DNA of 64,000 bases, from NCBI GenBank assembly GCA_025093555.1, contig JAIWNF010000013.1, positions 558,001 through 622,000 of the forward strand, written 5' to 3'. A program made the position numbers and the translations under genes. Shown here piece by piece: positions 47,469 through 59,833 of the stretch. The notes under the pieces were generated by a model. That model made no database searches. It was not told the origin of the DNA and saw only the letters and a program-made list of their open reading frames with translations. Each line of letters starts with the position of its first letter. Positions within the stretch are counted from its first letter, which is position 1. Origin of the DNA: Circinella umbellata. Its lineage: Eukaryota > Mucoromycota > Mucoromycetes > Mucorales > Lichtheimiaceae.

Positions 47469-50009
47469 TGTGGGTACAAATGCTACCTCATGAATACAAT
47501 TCTTCAAATTAAACATATAAAAGTATCTGTTGTTAATTTTACATATTCTTATTCTGTACCAACTCTACCCCTATTTCACTTCTCAATTACTGTTTCATTT
47601 TACAACATACATACTATTATTATTTATTATTACTATTCAATATTATTATTCAATATTATTCTCAATACTTTTTTTTAATTATTGCTCTTCCGTTTTCTTT
47701 ATATAACTTGATAGAATAATTACTACGCTTTTAAAAGACAATAAATTAAATATGCTAATTTAGTGTACTTAATGTTATTTACAAATCAAATTGGATGTAT
47801 CTAACTTACAGTCGTCTACTGTAATATTTAATGTGAAGGAATATATATAAACCAATTAACATACCTAGAAATAATAACAATTTTGAGATACATATTAGAA
47901 TGCTAGCGAGAATTTATCAGACGTCACGTATAAATATGTAGAAACTTGAACAGTAGGGTTTCTTTTTTTTATAGATCAAATTATACTTATTTCTATCCAT
48001 TATGTATCTAAACATTTAATTAACTTATTTATAGAGCAACAGCTGTCATACATGTGTCTCGATAAAAGCTATCTTTATGCATCGTACGTATCTATAATTT
48101 TAGAAGCCAATTAAATATAAATAGTATGCCTGATGGTACGTATATTATTATAATTCAATCAAACTGTGTTATATATACTATTTATTACTATTACGTACCA
48201 TTCCAGGAGAGTATATTATTATTAATCCAAGAATATGTAATAGTGTGTAGCCTAATTTTTGTTGCTATGTATTATGTGAACATATATCAGTTTCTTTTCT
48301 TTATGAATCATTATTCAGAACTACGCGTGTATTTCATCTATAATAAATATTCTTTTATCATAATTATTACTACAGTAATTTTATTGTTATAACCATGGCT
48401 CATGGATAATTATTTACTGACTTAAACCAAATACAATAAATACATCAATTGCTTTTCTTCAAAATACATCGAATGAAGCCGATATAATAATATTTCAGTG
48501 TGTAGACATACTCTAAGTCAAACAACTTTCAAATATATCTCTTTTGTATAGAAAAATAAATATATATTCTTGTCGATAGAATCTGTCCGGCATATGCATC
48601 TGTCCATATCATGTTAGAAAAATAATCAATAATGATATGACTACAGGAAAAGGAATAAGTTATAATAAATACGTAACTTATAAGAAAAATATAAGAATAA
48701 GAGAATCTGGCTAAGTTGATAATCAATAAAGCAATGAATAAGCAATCCTGTTGCTGTGGGAAGAAATAGAAAATAAGAGTAAGTGAACTAAAATATTGTA
48801 TTAGACAACTGAATATTTACTCAAGAAAGAAAGGTTTCTTGTTTATATCTATTTTATATTCTAATTGATAATTACATGTAATCAATGTTTTTTTTATAAT
48901 TTCTACGTGGGCTCTTAGGTATCCAAGTTAAATTTACCTGCACATTGTAACACTTGATCTATCTATTTTTGATAACTGGTTCTGTTGGTCCTATTGGAAC
49001 ATAATAATTGTGATATCATAAATGGATTTTATCCTTAGATAATTACAATACTGATATTACGTATATAATAAATAAAAAATACAGCAGAAAAAGAATTTTG
49101 TATTAAAGAATATTAACACAGACTTGTTTCTGATTAGAAAAGTATCTTTTATTACGCTACGTTATATGAAACTATCCGTTCTCATAAAAATTGCTTTGTT
49201 ATCTACACTCTTGTTCTTTCATGTTTATTTTCTATCGATACGTATGACAGCTATAATGTTACAACATACAGCTTACACTATCTTCAGTGTCTTATCTAGG
49301 ATATAATACCGCACAAACTGTTTACGTATCTGCTTTCATGTATGTATCAGTGGATACATAAAAAATAAAGTCTAATAGAATACGATTCTATGTATCGCCT
49401 TAAGTAATACTTTAATAAATTTTGTTATTTTATAAGTAGCATCATGATAATTATAAATAAAAATACAGGAGTGTTATTCAATAATAGAGAACATCTCTAA
49501 TACATTGTTGGTATATTACACTACGTAAATGCGTAATAAACTGGTGATTGACAATTTAAAATGGTTATGGTGTGTTTATTTTGCAATGTATCATATAATA
49601 TATTGATACAAATTCAGATACTAAACAATAATAGATCACAAAAACATTGTAGTTGTATTTATAATTTTTATTCAAAGTGTTGAAAAAAAAGCATCATCTA
49701 ATACCGTTTTTCCTATTTTCCATCATATTGTAATATTACATCTATCTATCAATACATATTCGGTCTACATAAACGCTATGGGTGTCTTTACGGTGGAACA
49801 CGTGTATACTTATCTTATAGATGCAAAAAGAAGAACATTGTTCTGTAATTCCAAAACAGTTTAGCGTCACTTGCTAGATATATACTTCAACATTAAAAAT
49901 ATAGGATTTGTTACTACTGAACTAACTTCATCATGAAATTACAAACTAAATACGTATAAATAAATAAAAATGTGAAAGGATGTAAAGAAATATATTGGTT
50001 ATCAAAATA
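47469..50009. other. Gene-free AT-rich interior of the KDZ element
   Basis: About 2.5 kb between the convergent transposase and passenger genes. Only short frames (60-90 aa) of hydrophobic, Ile/Tyr-rich AT-driven sequence are present. No exon chain could be built. It may contain 3' UTRs, structural sequence or a fully decayed third gene. Confidence 0.5.
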
Positions 50010-51176
50010 TCAACCAAGGTTACGATTTATTGGGACGTGCCTAAAATAAAACATGTGTCAGAATAATATCATCATTTCCTATTTTTTTATAATTACACAT
50101 ACGTGTCCTTTTGTTGCTTAACACGGATGTGTCAAAAGCCGGGGGTTTGCAAAAATAGTCAAATCGTTCTTGCAACGCATAGAAGTTACTATCAGAGTTG
50201 CTCTTTGCATTCATTTCATCCATAAATTGAATTCCAAGATCTAAAAAGTACATGTACATACGCATATATCAAAATAATGTACTTTATATTATAAACAGTG
50301 CTTACCTGTTGCGACGCGACGCAGTTTCCAACCGCTGCGGTATTTTGGAGAACCAAATATGACTAGAGATTCAAGTCCTGTCAATTCCTTAACACGTTGA
50401 ACATTTTTGCGTAAAATTTCAATCGTATCCTCTGCCATCATCTTCTTCTGCTTCTCTGTCATATCATCAACTTTACCAGACATCCCGTTTGCCTATTATA
50501 GGATTTTGTTCGATCTTCCAGTGCCTTGAACTCATTTTTATCTGCTTTGACTGCATTATAAGCTCTTCCAACTTCTTTATTTACCCAAGCTACCTTTATC
50601 TTATCATTTTGGTGAGATTTTGATATATCTGGATTATCAACATCATATTTGGCTTTTCATTTCAAACGTTAGTACATTAATTATCTGATATTATGAAAAC
50701 TCGTCATATATTACTTCGTTTCATTTACCTGCAAGCTCTTTTCGCTTTTCATAAACAAAGTGAGTCCATGTATTATGAGCTTTTGAATGGGAGAATAGCT
50801 TCACAACCGTACTCCCAAACATTCTCTCGACCTTTTCGATTGGAAAACTACATCTATCCACAATGTCCCATTTTGCATTTTCAAGTTTTTCTTTAGCTTG
50901 CTCAACAAGATTGTCAGCTAATTCTTGGTTTTTATCCATCTCTGGGTTATGGATATCCTCTTCTTCGTTATTAAGCATACTTCCTCCTGTTTGTGCTTCT
51001 GTTCCCGTTTCCACCGTTGGCCGTTGAAGTTGCTGAAACCCCTGAACTGCTATCTTAATACACCAGTCCGCAACCTGTACAAACTCAAGTTGTTCATCAG
51101 ATGAAAGATTTCCAGCTTTGCTTCTGAGCTCAGAGTAGCGTGTTAGGATAGTTTGAGGGTCGACTTGTTCATTCAT
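50010..51176 (-). CDS. KDZ passenger gene, protein of unknown function
   Basis: Five exons on - (51176-50729, 50652-50585, 50492-50306, 50240-50099, 50040-50010) join in frame into 291 aa. The ATG is the inner end of the right inverted repeat. The protein is helical and charged: MNEQVDPQTILTRYSELRSKAG, SSDEQLEFVQVADWCIKIAVQGFQQLQ, NQELADNLVEQAKEKLENAKWDIVDRC, a middle with VERMFGSTVVKLFSHSKAHNTWTHFVYEKRKEL, then MTEKQKKMMAEDTIEILRKNVQRVKEL, GLESLVIFGSPKYRSGWKLRRVATG and ALQERFDYFCKPP. No domain was recognised. The 92-nt second intron is itself coding-like (GRAYNAVKADKNEFKALEDR), but keeping it would shift the frame, so it is either a true intron or a frameshift site. The last small exon rests on a TTATTTTAG acceptor; without it the frame ends at 50041. 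Likely an accessory or regulatory factor of the transposon, by position only. Confidence 0.65.
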
Positions 51177-51381
51177 TTCGAAGATGGAGCGATTTAAAAA
51201 ATATGGCAGTAAAAAAAAAAGAAAAAGGAGAAAGAATTATAGTTTATTCTGGGCAACCAAATTGTAATGCAGACAGGAACAAAAGTGACGGTTAATTTTT
51301 TGAATTTTTCTGGTCCCAAACCCGCCATTCAATCAGAGAGCATATTAGGTTTAGGATCGAGCTATCTTTATAAATTAGGTG
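51174..51381 (-). repeat. Right terminal inverted repeat of the KDZ element
   Basis: 208 bp, the inverted copy of 43880-44086. Its inner three bases (51174-51176) are the ATG of the passenger gene on -, so both genes share one duplicated promoter/leader. Confidence 0.9.
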
Positions 51382-51388
51382 CAAATTA
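51382..51388. repeat. Target site duplication, right (CAAATTA)
   Basis: Matches 43873-43879 and directly follows the right inverted repeat. Confidence 0.6.
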
Positions 51389-51397
51389 AGGATAGCG

Positions 51398-51442
51398 CAC
51401 AGGATCTTTACAGGATTTCACAGAATTTCACAGAATTTTACA
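51398..51442 (+). repeat. Flanking direct repeat, right copy
   Basis: Same motif series as 43808-43842 with one extra CACAGAATTT unit. A third partial CACAGGATTTTTT copy starts near 51448. Confidence 0.5.
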
Positions 51443-54400
51443 TAACCCACAGGATTTTTTTTATGGTGTCCTTTGGACAATCTTTGTATCTCTTTATTTT
51501 TTTTTGGTACGCTCGCCTAATTGATTTGGTTAGCTATTATCACTTTCCCCATAGTTATTTCGCGAGGTGTAAAAGACTTTGTTTTTTTGTAACAGACAAA
51601 AAAGAATTATCTTTTCCAATCCGCTAACGTTTTTCTTACGTATAAGGATTTCTTGCAGCAGGCAGTTGATAGTAGTTATTGAAATCATTTCAACCATTGA
51701 AGATCATGTGTCTCATTTTTAAATTCTGGGCTCTGGTATATTTGGTTGTCAAGAAATTAAAGAAATCAACATTACTTATGAAAGTCACCGAAAATGAATA
51801 CTTTTAGCAAAACCAGTAACTTTAGAAGAAATGCTAAAAGTATCCAGAATGAACTCGATTATAAGCAGTGAGTAGAAAAACTATTAAATTGGTAAAGTAA
51901 GTTTCATTAGAGTCCAAGATCTGACCATCCTGTTATAATTCTTCTCATGAATTGTTTATTGTCTCCGATAAATACAACATATACGCATGTTTAGCGTTGT
52001 CTTCTCTATGATAATAAAACATTATTATCACTACATTATCGCCACCACCGTTCATTAGTAAATATCAAAATAGTATTGTGGTATTAATTATTATCTGCTG
52101 ATGAGTTAGGGGCCTTGTTGTTCATTTGATATACTATTTCAGTATATCTGATAAAAAATGTATGCAATCAAGAGAGTATAATAAATTCAGTTTTTATCAA
52201 TTGTTTGTCAATAGACTACGTGCGATCATAATGATTAATTTATTAGATCAGCTACGGTATATAGTACGTACAGTATTAAATAAATGAAAATTGGGTGTTA
52301 ACGTGCGACACCCTATTTCAATCCGTATAATGAGCATGCGAATAAGTTTAATAATATCCGATTATTTTTAAACCGATTTGGCGCTCTAGACTTGAACTAC
52401 ATTGAGCACATTTGGGGTGACGGATTCATTATATTGTAATAAGGCTACTTTTTTCAAAGAACAATACTTAATATATTTTTCTTCGAATAGGCATTGCTGA
52501 CATATATTTATATTTTAGTAAGAAAGAGAGATAAAAGGAATACTATAGATAGGATTAATTTAGCTTCTGATGATCCAAAAGAACAAAACACACGGTGCAT
52601 CTATCAGTGCTAACTTCAAATACAATGGTATTAGTTTTATTTGTAAGGGCATTTTCAAATAAAGTAAAGAATATAGTACCTAGCATATGTGCATCTAGTT
52701 CAACTACTTAAAGATTTTACATTATATACTTGCCATATTTGTACAAAAGTGTGCTGACGATGAAGAAGAGGTATGGACATACATATTGGATTGTAATCGT
52801 ATTGGAATTCTGTTTATCATAAAAATTTACTTTTCAATCTTTATACATTGAAAAAAAAATCTTGCACTATAAATTTTGTACGTATTCAAAAGGTTATTTT
52901 GATCCATTTGGTTCATTATTGAAAGAGTTCAGGTGGAAGTAGTTATCCAGTCGCGGCTGCTAAATTCTTTTGCCTCCACATATTTCTTCTACACATTAGG
53001 ATCGCTGCTGTACCATGTTGCAAAATTATTAAAGTGAGCAGTGTATGTTTTGTCACTTGATATGCTTAGTCTCTACACGGTGTGAGAGCTATTACTTATT
53101 ATTTAGAGCTACATAACTTGTTGATAAGAGTTGATAATGATTAAATCGTAGGTAATGGAACAAGAAAGTTTATGTGGTGGAACTTTTAAAAAACAACTGG
53201 CATTATCGCTTATGAATTATCTTCTACTGGATAAATATCAGCTTGCTTTTAGAAAATTTGCTACTTGGCACAGGATAACCAAATCAATAATTTGTATATT
53301 ATTTAAACTTGATGACTATTTTTTACTTCTCACTGTTTTTTATATAATGTTGTTTAAACAACATTTTGATATTATCAGTGGTACCCTCACACAATACAAA
53401 AAGGACGTTACATAAATAATGGTATCAGATGATCCCGCAAGGTACGTTAGATTCAAGGACACACGAAGCAATAACGTAATAAACATAAAGAAGCAGGTAT
53501 AAGAGCCTTGTTGTAACACTAATGTTTTTACTTGCAGAAGTGATTTACTGTATATATTTGACGGAGATCGGGATTAGATTAAATAAAAATAATGACGCTG
53601 CATGCGAAACCATCATCATGTATATAACGCAACATCATCAAATAATCGTAAATAGATAATTTATGCTTCTTGAGATTGATATGTACGTAAAATAACAAAT
53701 AAATTTTGACGTAATAGTGTGGATTAAAACAAGTATGACAATTTAGTAGTCAAGCTGTCAATAATAAATTTTTAGATTTCAACAACACAATAATGAATAC
53801 ATCTATTTTATAAGACAGTCATCGCAATGATTACTTACATATATCTGTTTACGTAGTTAAAATATTTTTTTTAATCCACTGATAACACAATGATGTACTA
53901 CTTCTTTTAACTTATTTTTCTCTTTAGTGACTAATACTGTATCTGAAATAGACACACAGAAAAAAGCCCTTTGATGATTGTAGTTGAATTTTTAGAAAAT
54001 CACTTCTTTATTAAATATAATTATCGATTATTCTTCTATTACTCTTGCTCATGAATATAGGCCATACGTACTATGAAATATTTAATCTTATTTTTCTGCT
54101 TAATATGTTGTTACATACTGTTACTATACTGTTAAAATTTATATTCACAAAATGAATATAAAGAGATTATAAAAATAATAATTTTTGCAGACTATTAGCT
54201 TATGCAATAATGCGTTGTGTGTAATCAAAGAATTTCTTTGGTAAGCAACAACAATGACAAGTATTTTTGTGTAGGTTTGTATTGGGATAAAAGTTTCACC
54301 GCCCTTTGTTATAGCATGTACGTAACATCCCTCCTCCAAGAAAACACATCATATCCCATGAAAGAGATGTAACCCGCCATTTGTAACTAATAATCAAACA

Positions 54401-54782
54401 TGGTAGGGCAGGTAATTAGTAAAAGATGTATACAACATGCCATCATATTGTGACCATAGTATTACGTACGTACTGTTCCCGAGACCTTTTTTTGTGAATG
54501 GACTTATTAATATAATGTACTTGGGAGGTTTATCCTCACCCTTATTTACCGTTTCATAACAGCAACAACCAAGAATGCGGATATTATAAACACTACTCAC
54601 ATTAGTTTTGATAAATTTGAGCCGCATCACCTCAAAAATATGCAGCTTGCTCTTATTTATTAAAGTTTAATAGGAATTCACGTGTAAATCCCGGACCTTT
54701 GGCGTTTTATTTGTTTAGCCATCAGCGTTCGGCACTTGCCTCCCTATCTGATTTTGACGAAGACTCCCTTTGTTATAATACT
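51443..54782. other. Long AT-rich region without a supported gene
   Basis: About 3.3 kb. Short frames (for example 86 aa at 53155-53415 and 78 aa at 54394-54630) lack motifs and splice partners. A TACGTACGTA palindrome occurs near 54463. The stretch around 51730-51870 has a faintly coding look (ILGSGIFGCQEIKEINITYESH) in one frame. Probably decayed repeats and spacer. Confidence 0.45.
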
Positions 54783-56116
54783 ATGTCTGTGCCAACTGAG
54801 ACATTGAATGCTTTGAAGCAATTTTCCTCCTGTGAGGTAATCTCTTTAGAGAATGCTTATATATTTAATTGTATACATGGCACATCCTTTTATTTGTTTC
54901 GCACCTTGTTTTTTTGAAGGCCTATTTAATTCTTATTAAAATTTATAAATGGAAATGTCATATATATTTAAACAGATTGCCGATGCTCTTCTTAAATTAG
55001 GACAACGGCCATGGGGTGGATATATACCAGATATTGAAATGTGGTCACCACATTACTGTGATGGTGATACTCGTATTGTTGGGCCTGCTTTCACTGTCAA
55101 AGTAAGTTGATAATAATAATGATAAAAATAAAAAAAAAATGGTAACAATATTACGATTACTATGAATAATAGATGGTTGAACGAGATAACACTACAGCTC
55201 CAACGCCATCCGAACATTTTGTAAGTGATGAAAACCTTGATATACATTATACAGGATAGATTGTTTGTTTGTTCCTGTGTTGTCTTTGATTAATTAAACT
55301 TATCTTTTTAAGGCTGATGCCGCAACTGAGAATAGTGTTTTAGTCATTTCAGCACCTAAAGGTAAAAATAAAAATAAAAACACACACATAGGATGTTTTT
55401 TCATATACAAATGTGTAAAAAGAATTGAGGGATGGCAATGGATTCAAATTGGATAAAGAAAATGAATAATTTTAAACATTTCTCTCTTCATCTCATCAAT
55501 CCAATTTTTGTCGCAATCTATCGATTATATATATATTAACACTACTACTATCTGATTCCGTGCATCTAGATGTGAAAGGTGCTGTCTGGGGTGGTCTCAT
55601 GTCCGCCCGTGCTAAAGCAAAAAAAGTTCAAGGTGTGGTGATTGATGGTCGCGTCCGAGATTTACGTGAGCACCGATCGATGGAATATCCTGTAAGTATA
55701 GAGCAATCATCTTTATTCAAAGAAAAAAAAAGAAAGAGCATAGATAGCAGTATGGACAATGGGGAAAAAAAGTAACAACGGTGGGATAGTGTATGTAGTA
55801 ATTAACTTTTTTTTTATATCTATTTGCTTCTAATATAAAGGTCTTTGCTAAATCACATTCAACATTACCTCAAAATGCATTCGTTCGTCCTTCTGAACTT
55901 CAAGTTCCTATCACCATGTCTAGTTCACCTGTGGTTGTTACACCAGGTGATATCATTGTTGCAGATTTGGACGGAGTGATTAGTGTTCCCGTCAAATTAG
56001 TGGATCAAGTTATTCAAAGTTGCACAAAATATGTTGCTATTGATGATCAATGTATGGAAGCATTACAACAAGGATTTGGCGTGAAGGAGACATTCGCGAA
56101 ATATCGAGGAACCTAA
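54783..56116 (+). CDS. RraA-family protein, probable 4-hydroxy-4-methyl-2-oxoglutarate/oxaloacetate aldolase
   Basis: Six exons (54783-54836, 54976-55101, 55173-55220, 55313-55361, 55570-55691, 55841-56116) join in frame into 224 aa, typical of the family. The start gives MSVPTETLNALKQFSSCEIADALLKLG, the usual helix with the S/T-C-x-I-x-DAL motif. The signature GAVWGGLMSARAKAKKVQGVVIDGRVRDLREHRSMEYPVFAK contains the G-G-x-x-(x)-A-x-A-K motif and the D-G-x-x-R-D catalytic/metal-binding Arg and Asp. The end, GDIIVADLDGVISVPVKL, matches the conserved GD-x-x-x-x-D-x-x-G-V-x-x-x-P. Relatives cleave HMG or decarboxylate oxaloacetate with Mg2+, and bacterial homologues also include the RNase E regulator RraA. 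A metabolic role is the likelier one in a fungus. No signs of recent transfer: it has native introns. Confidence 0.9.
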
Positions 56117-59059
56117 ACTAAGGCACATATTTATGCGATAGGTGACGGTCTTCGTCGGTTATTACTATATTTGTCAATAAAATGGAATAAATTTAAGTAT
56201 AAATGTGCCAAGTTTGTAATGTAGGTATGAATTTGATGAGGTGCTCAAGGGAACAATGTGGAGCACAAAAAAAAATAGAACGAAGGACGAGCGGGTGAAA
56301 AAAGGAAAAAGGGATAGTGGAATGTTGGTTGTTGTTGTTGTTCTTGTTGTATGGACTATTTTGTAATAATATGAAGGTATCTGATAGCAAACAAAAAAAA
56401 AACAGCAAATAAACTATGATTTCCATTCGTCTCGTTATCATTATTTTATATAGTAATTATCTGCAAACTTTATGTCATTATAAATTATTTATCTTATAAT
56501 AAATAATATTATGCAATATCCGTGTGCCGAGATGAAATGAAGGAATAAAATAAAATTAATAGTAAAAAGAACGTTGTTGATCTCTTAGTATATAAAAAAA
56601 TTGTTTTTTCTAATTATTATTACTCCTAATGACTACCAGTACCAATAAGACTCGCGCTAATATCACAGTATTCATAGCTAACCATTATAAATACCAATAT
56701 TATTTCCAGTAAAAAATCAATATGATTTGTATCCCTTCAACAAAAATGTCATTCTCCTGTCTTCTCCCATTAAAATGATCTTTTTTCTCCTTTTTCATAT
56801 CAATTATTCAGGATCATGGTAATTATCATCGTAATAGTAAGAGTATCTCTAAATTTATAAATAAAAGATACGTATTTACTTTGTGTTATTTTTATTATTT
56901 TATTTTATGAAGCAAAATAGGAAAGCAATATAATACAGCTGTCGGAATTACGCGCATAAAATGATCACTTGTTTATTCTTGTTTTGTAGTATGTCATTGT
57001 ACCTACTTTTTACGTATTTATTTATATATCTATTTTGTTTATTTATATTATTGTAATTATTAAAGAATTCTGAAACGCCATTATCATTATTATATAATGT
57101 AATCGTGCAACCAAAAAAAAAAAAAAACTCAAAGCTGGATTTGGTTTTAATTTGTAGAAAATAAAAAAGACTATTGTGGTATAAAAAATATTCTAAACCC
57201 CTAATATATATCCTTCATAGCTATTCTCAATACTATGCGCGAATAAATGAAATATTTGTTTGCCACAGACTATAATTTATAAATTTACATTTATATACCA
57301 AAATGAAAGTAAAATAAAAAATCTATAGCCTAAGTTAAGAGAAAAAATAAAGGGGGAGGAAAGAGTGTAACCTATTTGCATACCTTTGTGGCAGGTATGT
57401 GTCTCGGCTCACGTGAAAGCTTTAATAATACTAACACCACTGCTATGCCGCTCTAAGATTATTGGCAGCAGCAGTAGCAGCAGTAGTAGCAGTAGCTCAT
57501 ATATGGGTTAGTAATAAATGATTTAGACGACAGCCGGTGTGTAATACTACATTACTAAGACCTACTATATACCTGTTATTGCTTGTTGTAGTATGCAAAT
57601 AATAGATTATCAATATTAGATATTGCAAAAAAAAGATGCAACCCCCATTCTCCTCGAGCCTTCCCCCCCAAAAAAAAAACAAATAAGAGAGAGAAAGATC
57701 ATCAACACAACAACTCATTGTAATCTTAGTTGTAATCTCGGGTGTATTTAATGATATGTAGCATAATCAGCATATTAGATAGTAAAACCTAATTTTGACC
57801 GCATCAACGACGGAAGACAACACCGCCTAAAACCGTTTTCCAATAAGAATTTCTGGTACTTAATTTATATATACTTGCGTTATCAAAATAACAAACAGTA
57901 ATAATTCGATTGATAAACAACAACAGTAATACAGTAATAACAAATAAAAAGAACATGGGGACAAAACAAACCGAGAACCAAAAACCTGTATTCTCATATA
58001 TGCTAATAAGAAAAGTTGCGGCGCACAGCTTTATTCCTTTCCCCCCAAAAAAATAAGTAATTCAACCCAAAAAAAAATAAAAGCCATGTAAATATACGCA
58101 CAATCGATCCCTCATGTTACGTTTTTCTTTTCTTTGATTTAAACAATAATATACTATGCAACTTTATATTTTTTTTATTCATTCCTATTATATATATTTC
58201 ATGTGTATATGCAAAAGATCATCTGTGTCTGTTATTTTTTACAACACAGTAGCATTTGGTTTTTTGCGGGGGGTGGAGAGAAGATGTGGGGGTCCGAAGT
58301 CTTAGCCTCATTTTCTCTTTCTATACTAATAACACTCTTGATACTAGATATTGTAGATCACTGCACAATAAACAACAACAGCTTATCGTGATATAAACGT
58401 ATACAGAAAAGAAAAGTAAATGGAGAAAAAGTTTCTGATTTTTCAATATAATATTCATTAATGTAATTATTAATAGGTATTGTAGTTATTGAATTGATAA
58501 TGATCGGAATAAAAACAAACTAAACTAAGAGGATTAAATAAGAAAGAGAAAGAAGCCCTTTTTTAACCCAAACGAACGGACTGAAAACAAATAGAAAAAA
58601 GTATGAGGCATATTTTTTTTGTTGCGTAGTAGTTAAATAATGAGTGAGAAGAGAGAATTATTAAAGAGTAAATTTACATTAGATTCCATATGTACGTAGT
58701 ACCTCCTTTGAGAATAAAATAAATAAAAAAAAAATAAGCAGAAAAAATGGGCTGATTACTATCTACAAGTGAAAAAAGATAAATTAGTTGAGATTTTTTT
58801 CTTTTTGGTCAACCAAAAAATATTAAATAACCTCAACTTGAACATGGTGTAAAAAAAAGTTGATGGCGATTAATAAAGAATAATTTAAGGAGTTTGTTGC
58901 TGTCGTGTAAAACTAAGATTGTGCGGTGTGGAGTGGATGTAGCATTCATGCATGTTTCATAAGAAAAACAAAAGACCAAAACCATGCTAAAATGAAAGTG
59001 ATGAATGAGCAATGAAGACGCGATCATGGAAAAAAAGGATCAAAAAAAGAAGGAAGATG
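56117..59059. other. Long AT-rich intergenic region with microsatellites
   Basis: About 2.9 kb with no gene that I can support. It includes a CAG/TAG trinucleotide tract near 57466-57497, A-runs near 57112-57127, and purine-rich sequence on the right that may be the 3' UTR of the Myb-like gene. Confidence 0.5.
57466..57497. repeat. (CAG/TAG)n microsatellite
   Basis: About ten trinucleotide units of CAG mixed with TAG, in non-coding sequence. Confidence 0.7.
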
Positions 59060-59833
59060 TCAATGATAATATGAACAAGAAGGTCTTGATTCTACCCACA
59101 TCGTGGGAGTTGGTCGATGTGATGATAAAGGACCAAATGTAGATGATGGAGTTCGTACAAGTTCATAATCGCCAAAGTAACGAGAGTCATTGTGGTATTG
59201 GTTGTTAAGTGGCGGGGTTGTTGGTAACCATGGCGAAGAAGCAAGGGGCGGAGATGGTGATGGCGTAAAAAAAGTTCGAGTTGAGCAAGAAACGATGGAT
59301 GCGCGACGTGATGATGGGGGCGTCAGTAGTTTATATTTCGCAGTTGACGATCGTTTACGAGACTTGCGAATACCTTGTAAAGTTCTGTATCGATTGAAAC
59401 ATGTAGCACGTTTACGATGTGGTAATTGTCCTGAAATCTGGCCCCAAGTCAATCCTTTTGCGACACCTTCACAAATAACTGCATCTTCGTATTCTGAGAA
59501 TCGACTTCGTGGTTTACCGTAATTGTTTACAGTTGATGTCACATTATTATGTTCATCATAGTAATCTTGATGATGATGGTGATAATGTTGTTGCTGTTGG
59601 TAATAGTAAACATTTTCATTATAAAATGGTGACAGTGGTGGGGAAAGTAATCGGTGTTCTTCTTCGTAAATAGTAGGTGTAGAAGCATTGCTATTGTTGA
59701 TGGATGCAGTAGGATTCAAAATATCAGAGACTATGAAATAATGACACACAAATAATAAATCGATTAGCAAAGATGTTCAATTACGTTAACGAGTAAATAT
59801 ATATAAAGTAATATAACAATACTTACTGTTCAT
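59060..59833 (-). CDS. Myb-like (SANT) DNA-binding protein
   Basis: Two exons on - (59833-59827, 59730-59060) join in frame into 225 aa starting MNISDILNPTASINNS. The first coding exon is only 7 nt (ATGAACA). Residues about 78-130 form a single Myb-like helix-turn-helix: RSRFSEYEDAVICEGVAKGLTWGQISGQLPHRKRATCFNRYRTLQG, followed by the basic RKSRKRSS. The N-terminal side has Tyr/Gln/His repeats. The C-terminal side is Ser/Pro-rich (LLTPPSSRRAS, FTPSPSPPL) and could be phosphorylated. A sequence-specific transcription regulator is the natural reading. The target is unknown. Confidence 0.8.

Larger units (their letters stand above)
43880..51381. mobile_element. Apparently intact KDZ-type DNA transposon with a passenger gene
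   Basis: A 7,502-bp unit bounded by 207/208-bp near-perfect inverted repeats and a 7-bp target duplication. It encodes a KDZ (Kyakuja-Dileera-Zisupton) family transposase on + (11 exons, no frame break) and a second five-exon gene on -, also without a break. A gene-free AT-rich stretch of about 2.5 kb separates the two convergent genes. Near-identical ends (one length difference in a T-run) and open frames indicate recent transposition. Confidence 0.85.

Noticed and set aside
51443..54699. Several 60-90-aa frames
   Set aside because: Hydrophobic Ile/Tyr-rich products of AT-rich DNA without support.
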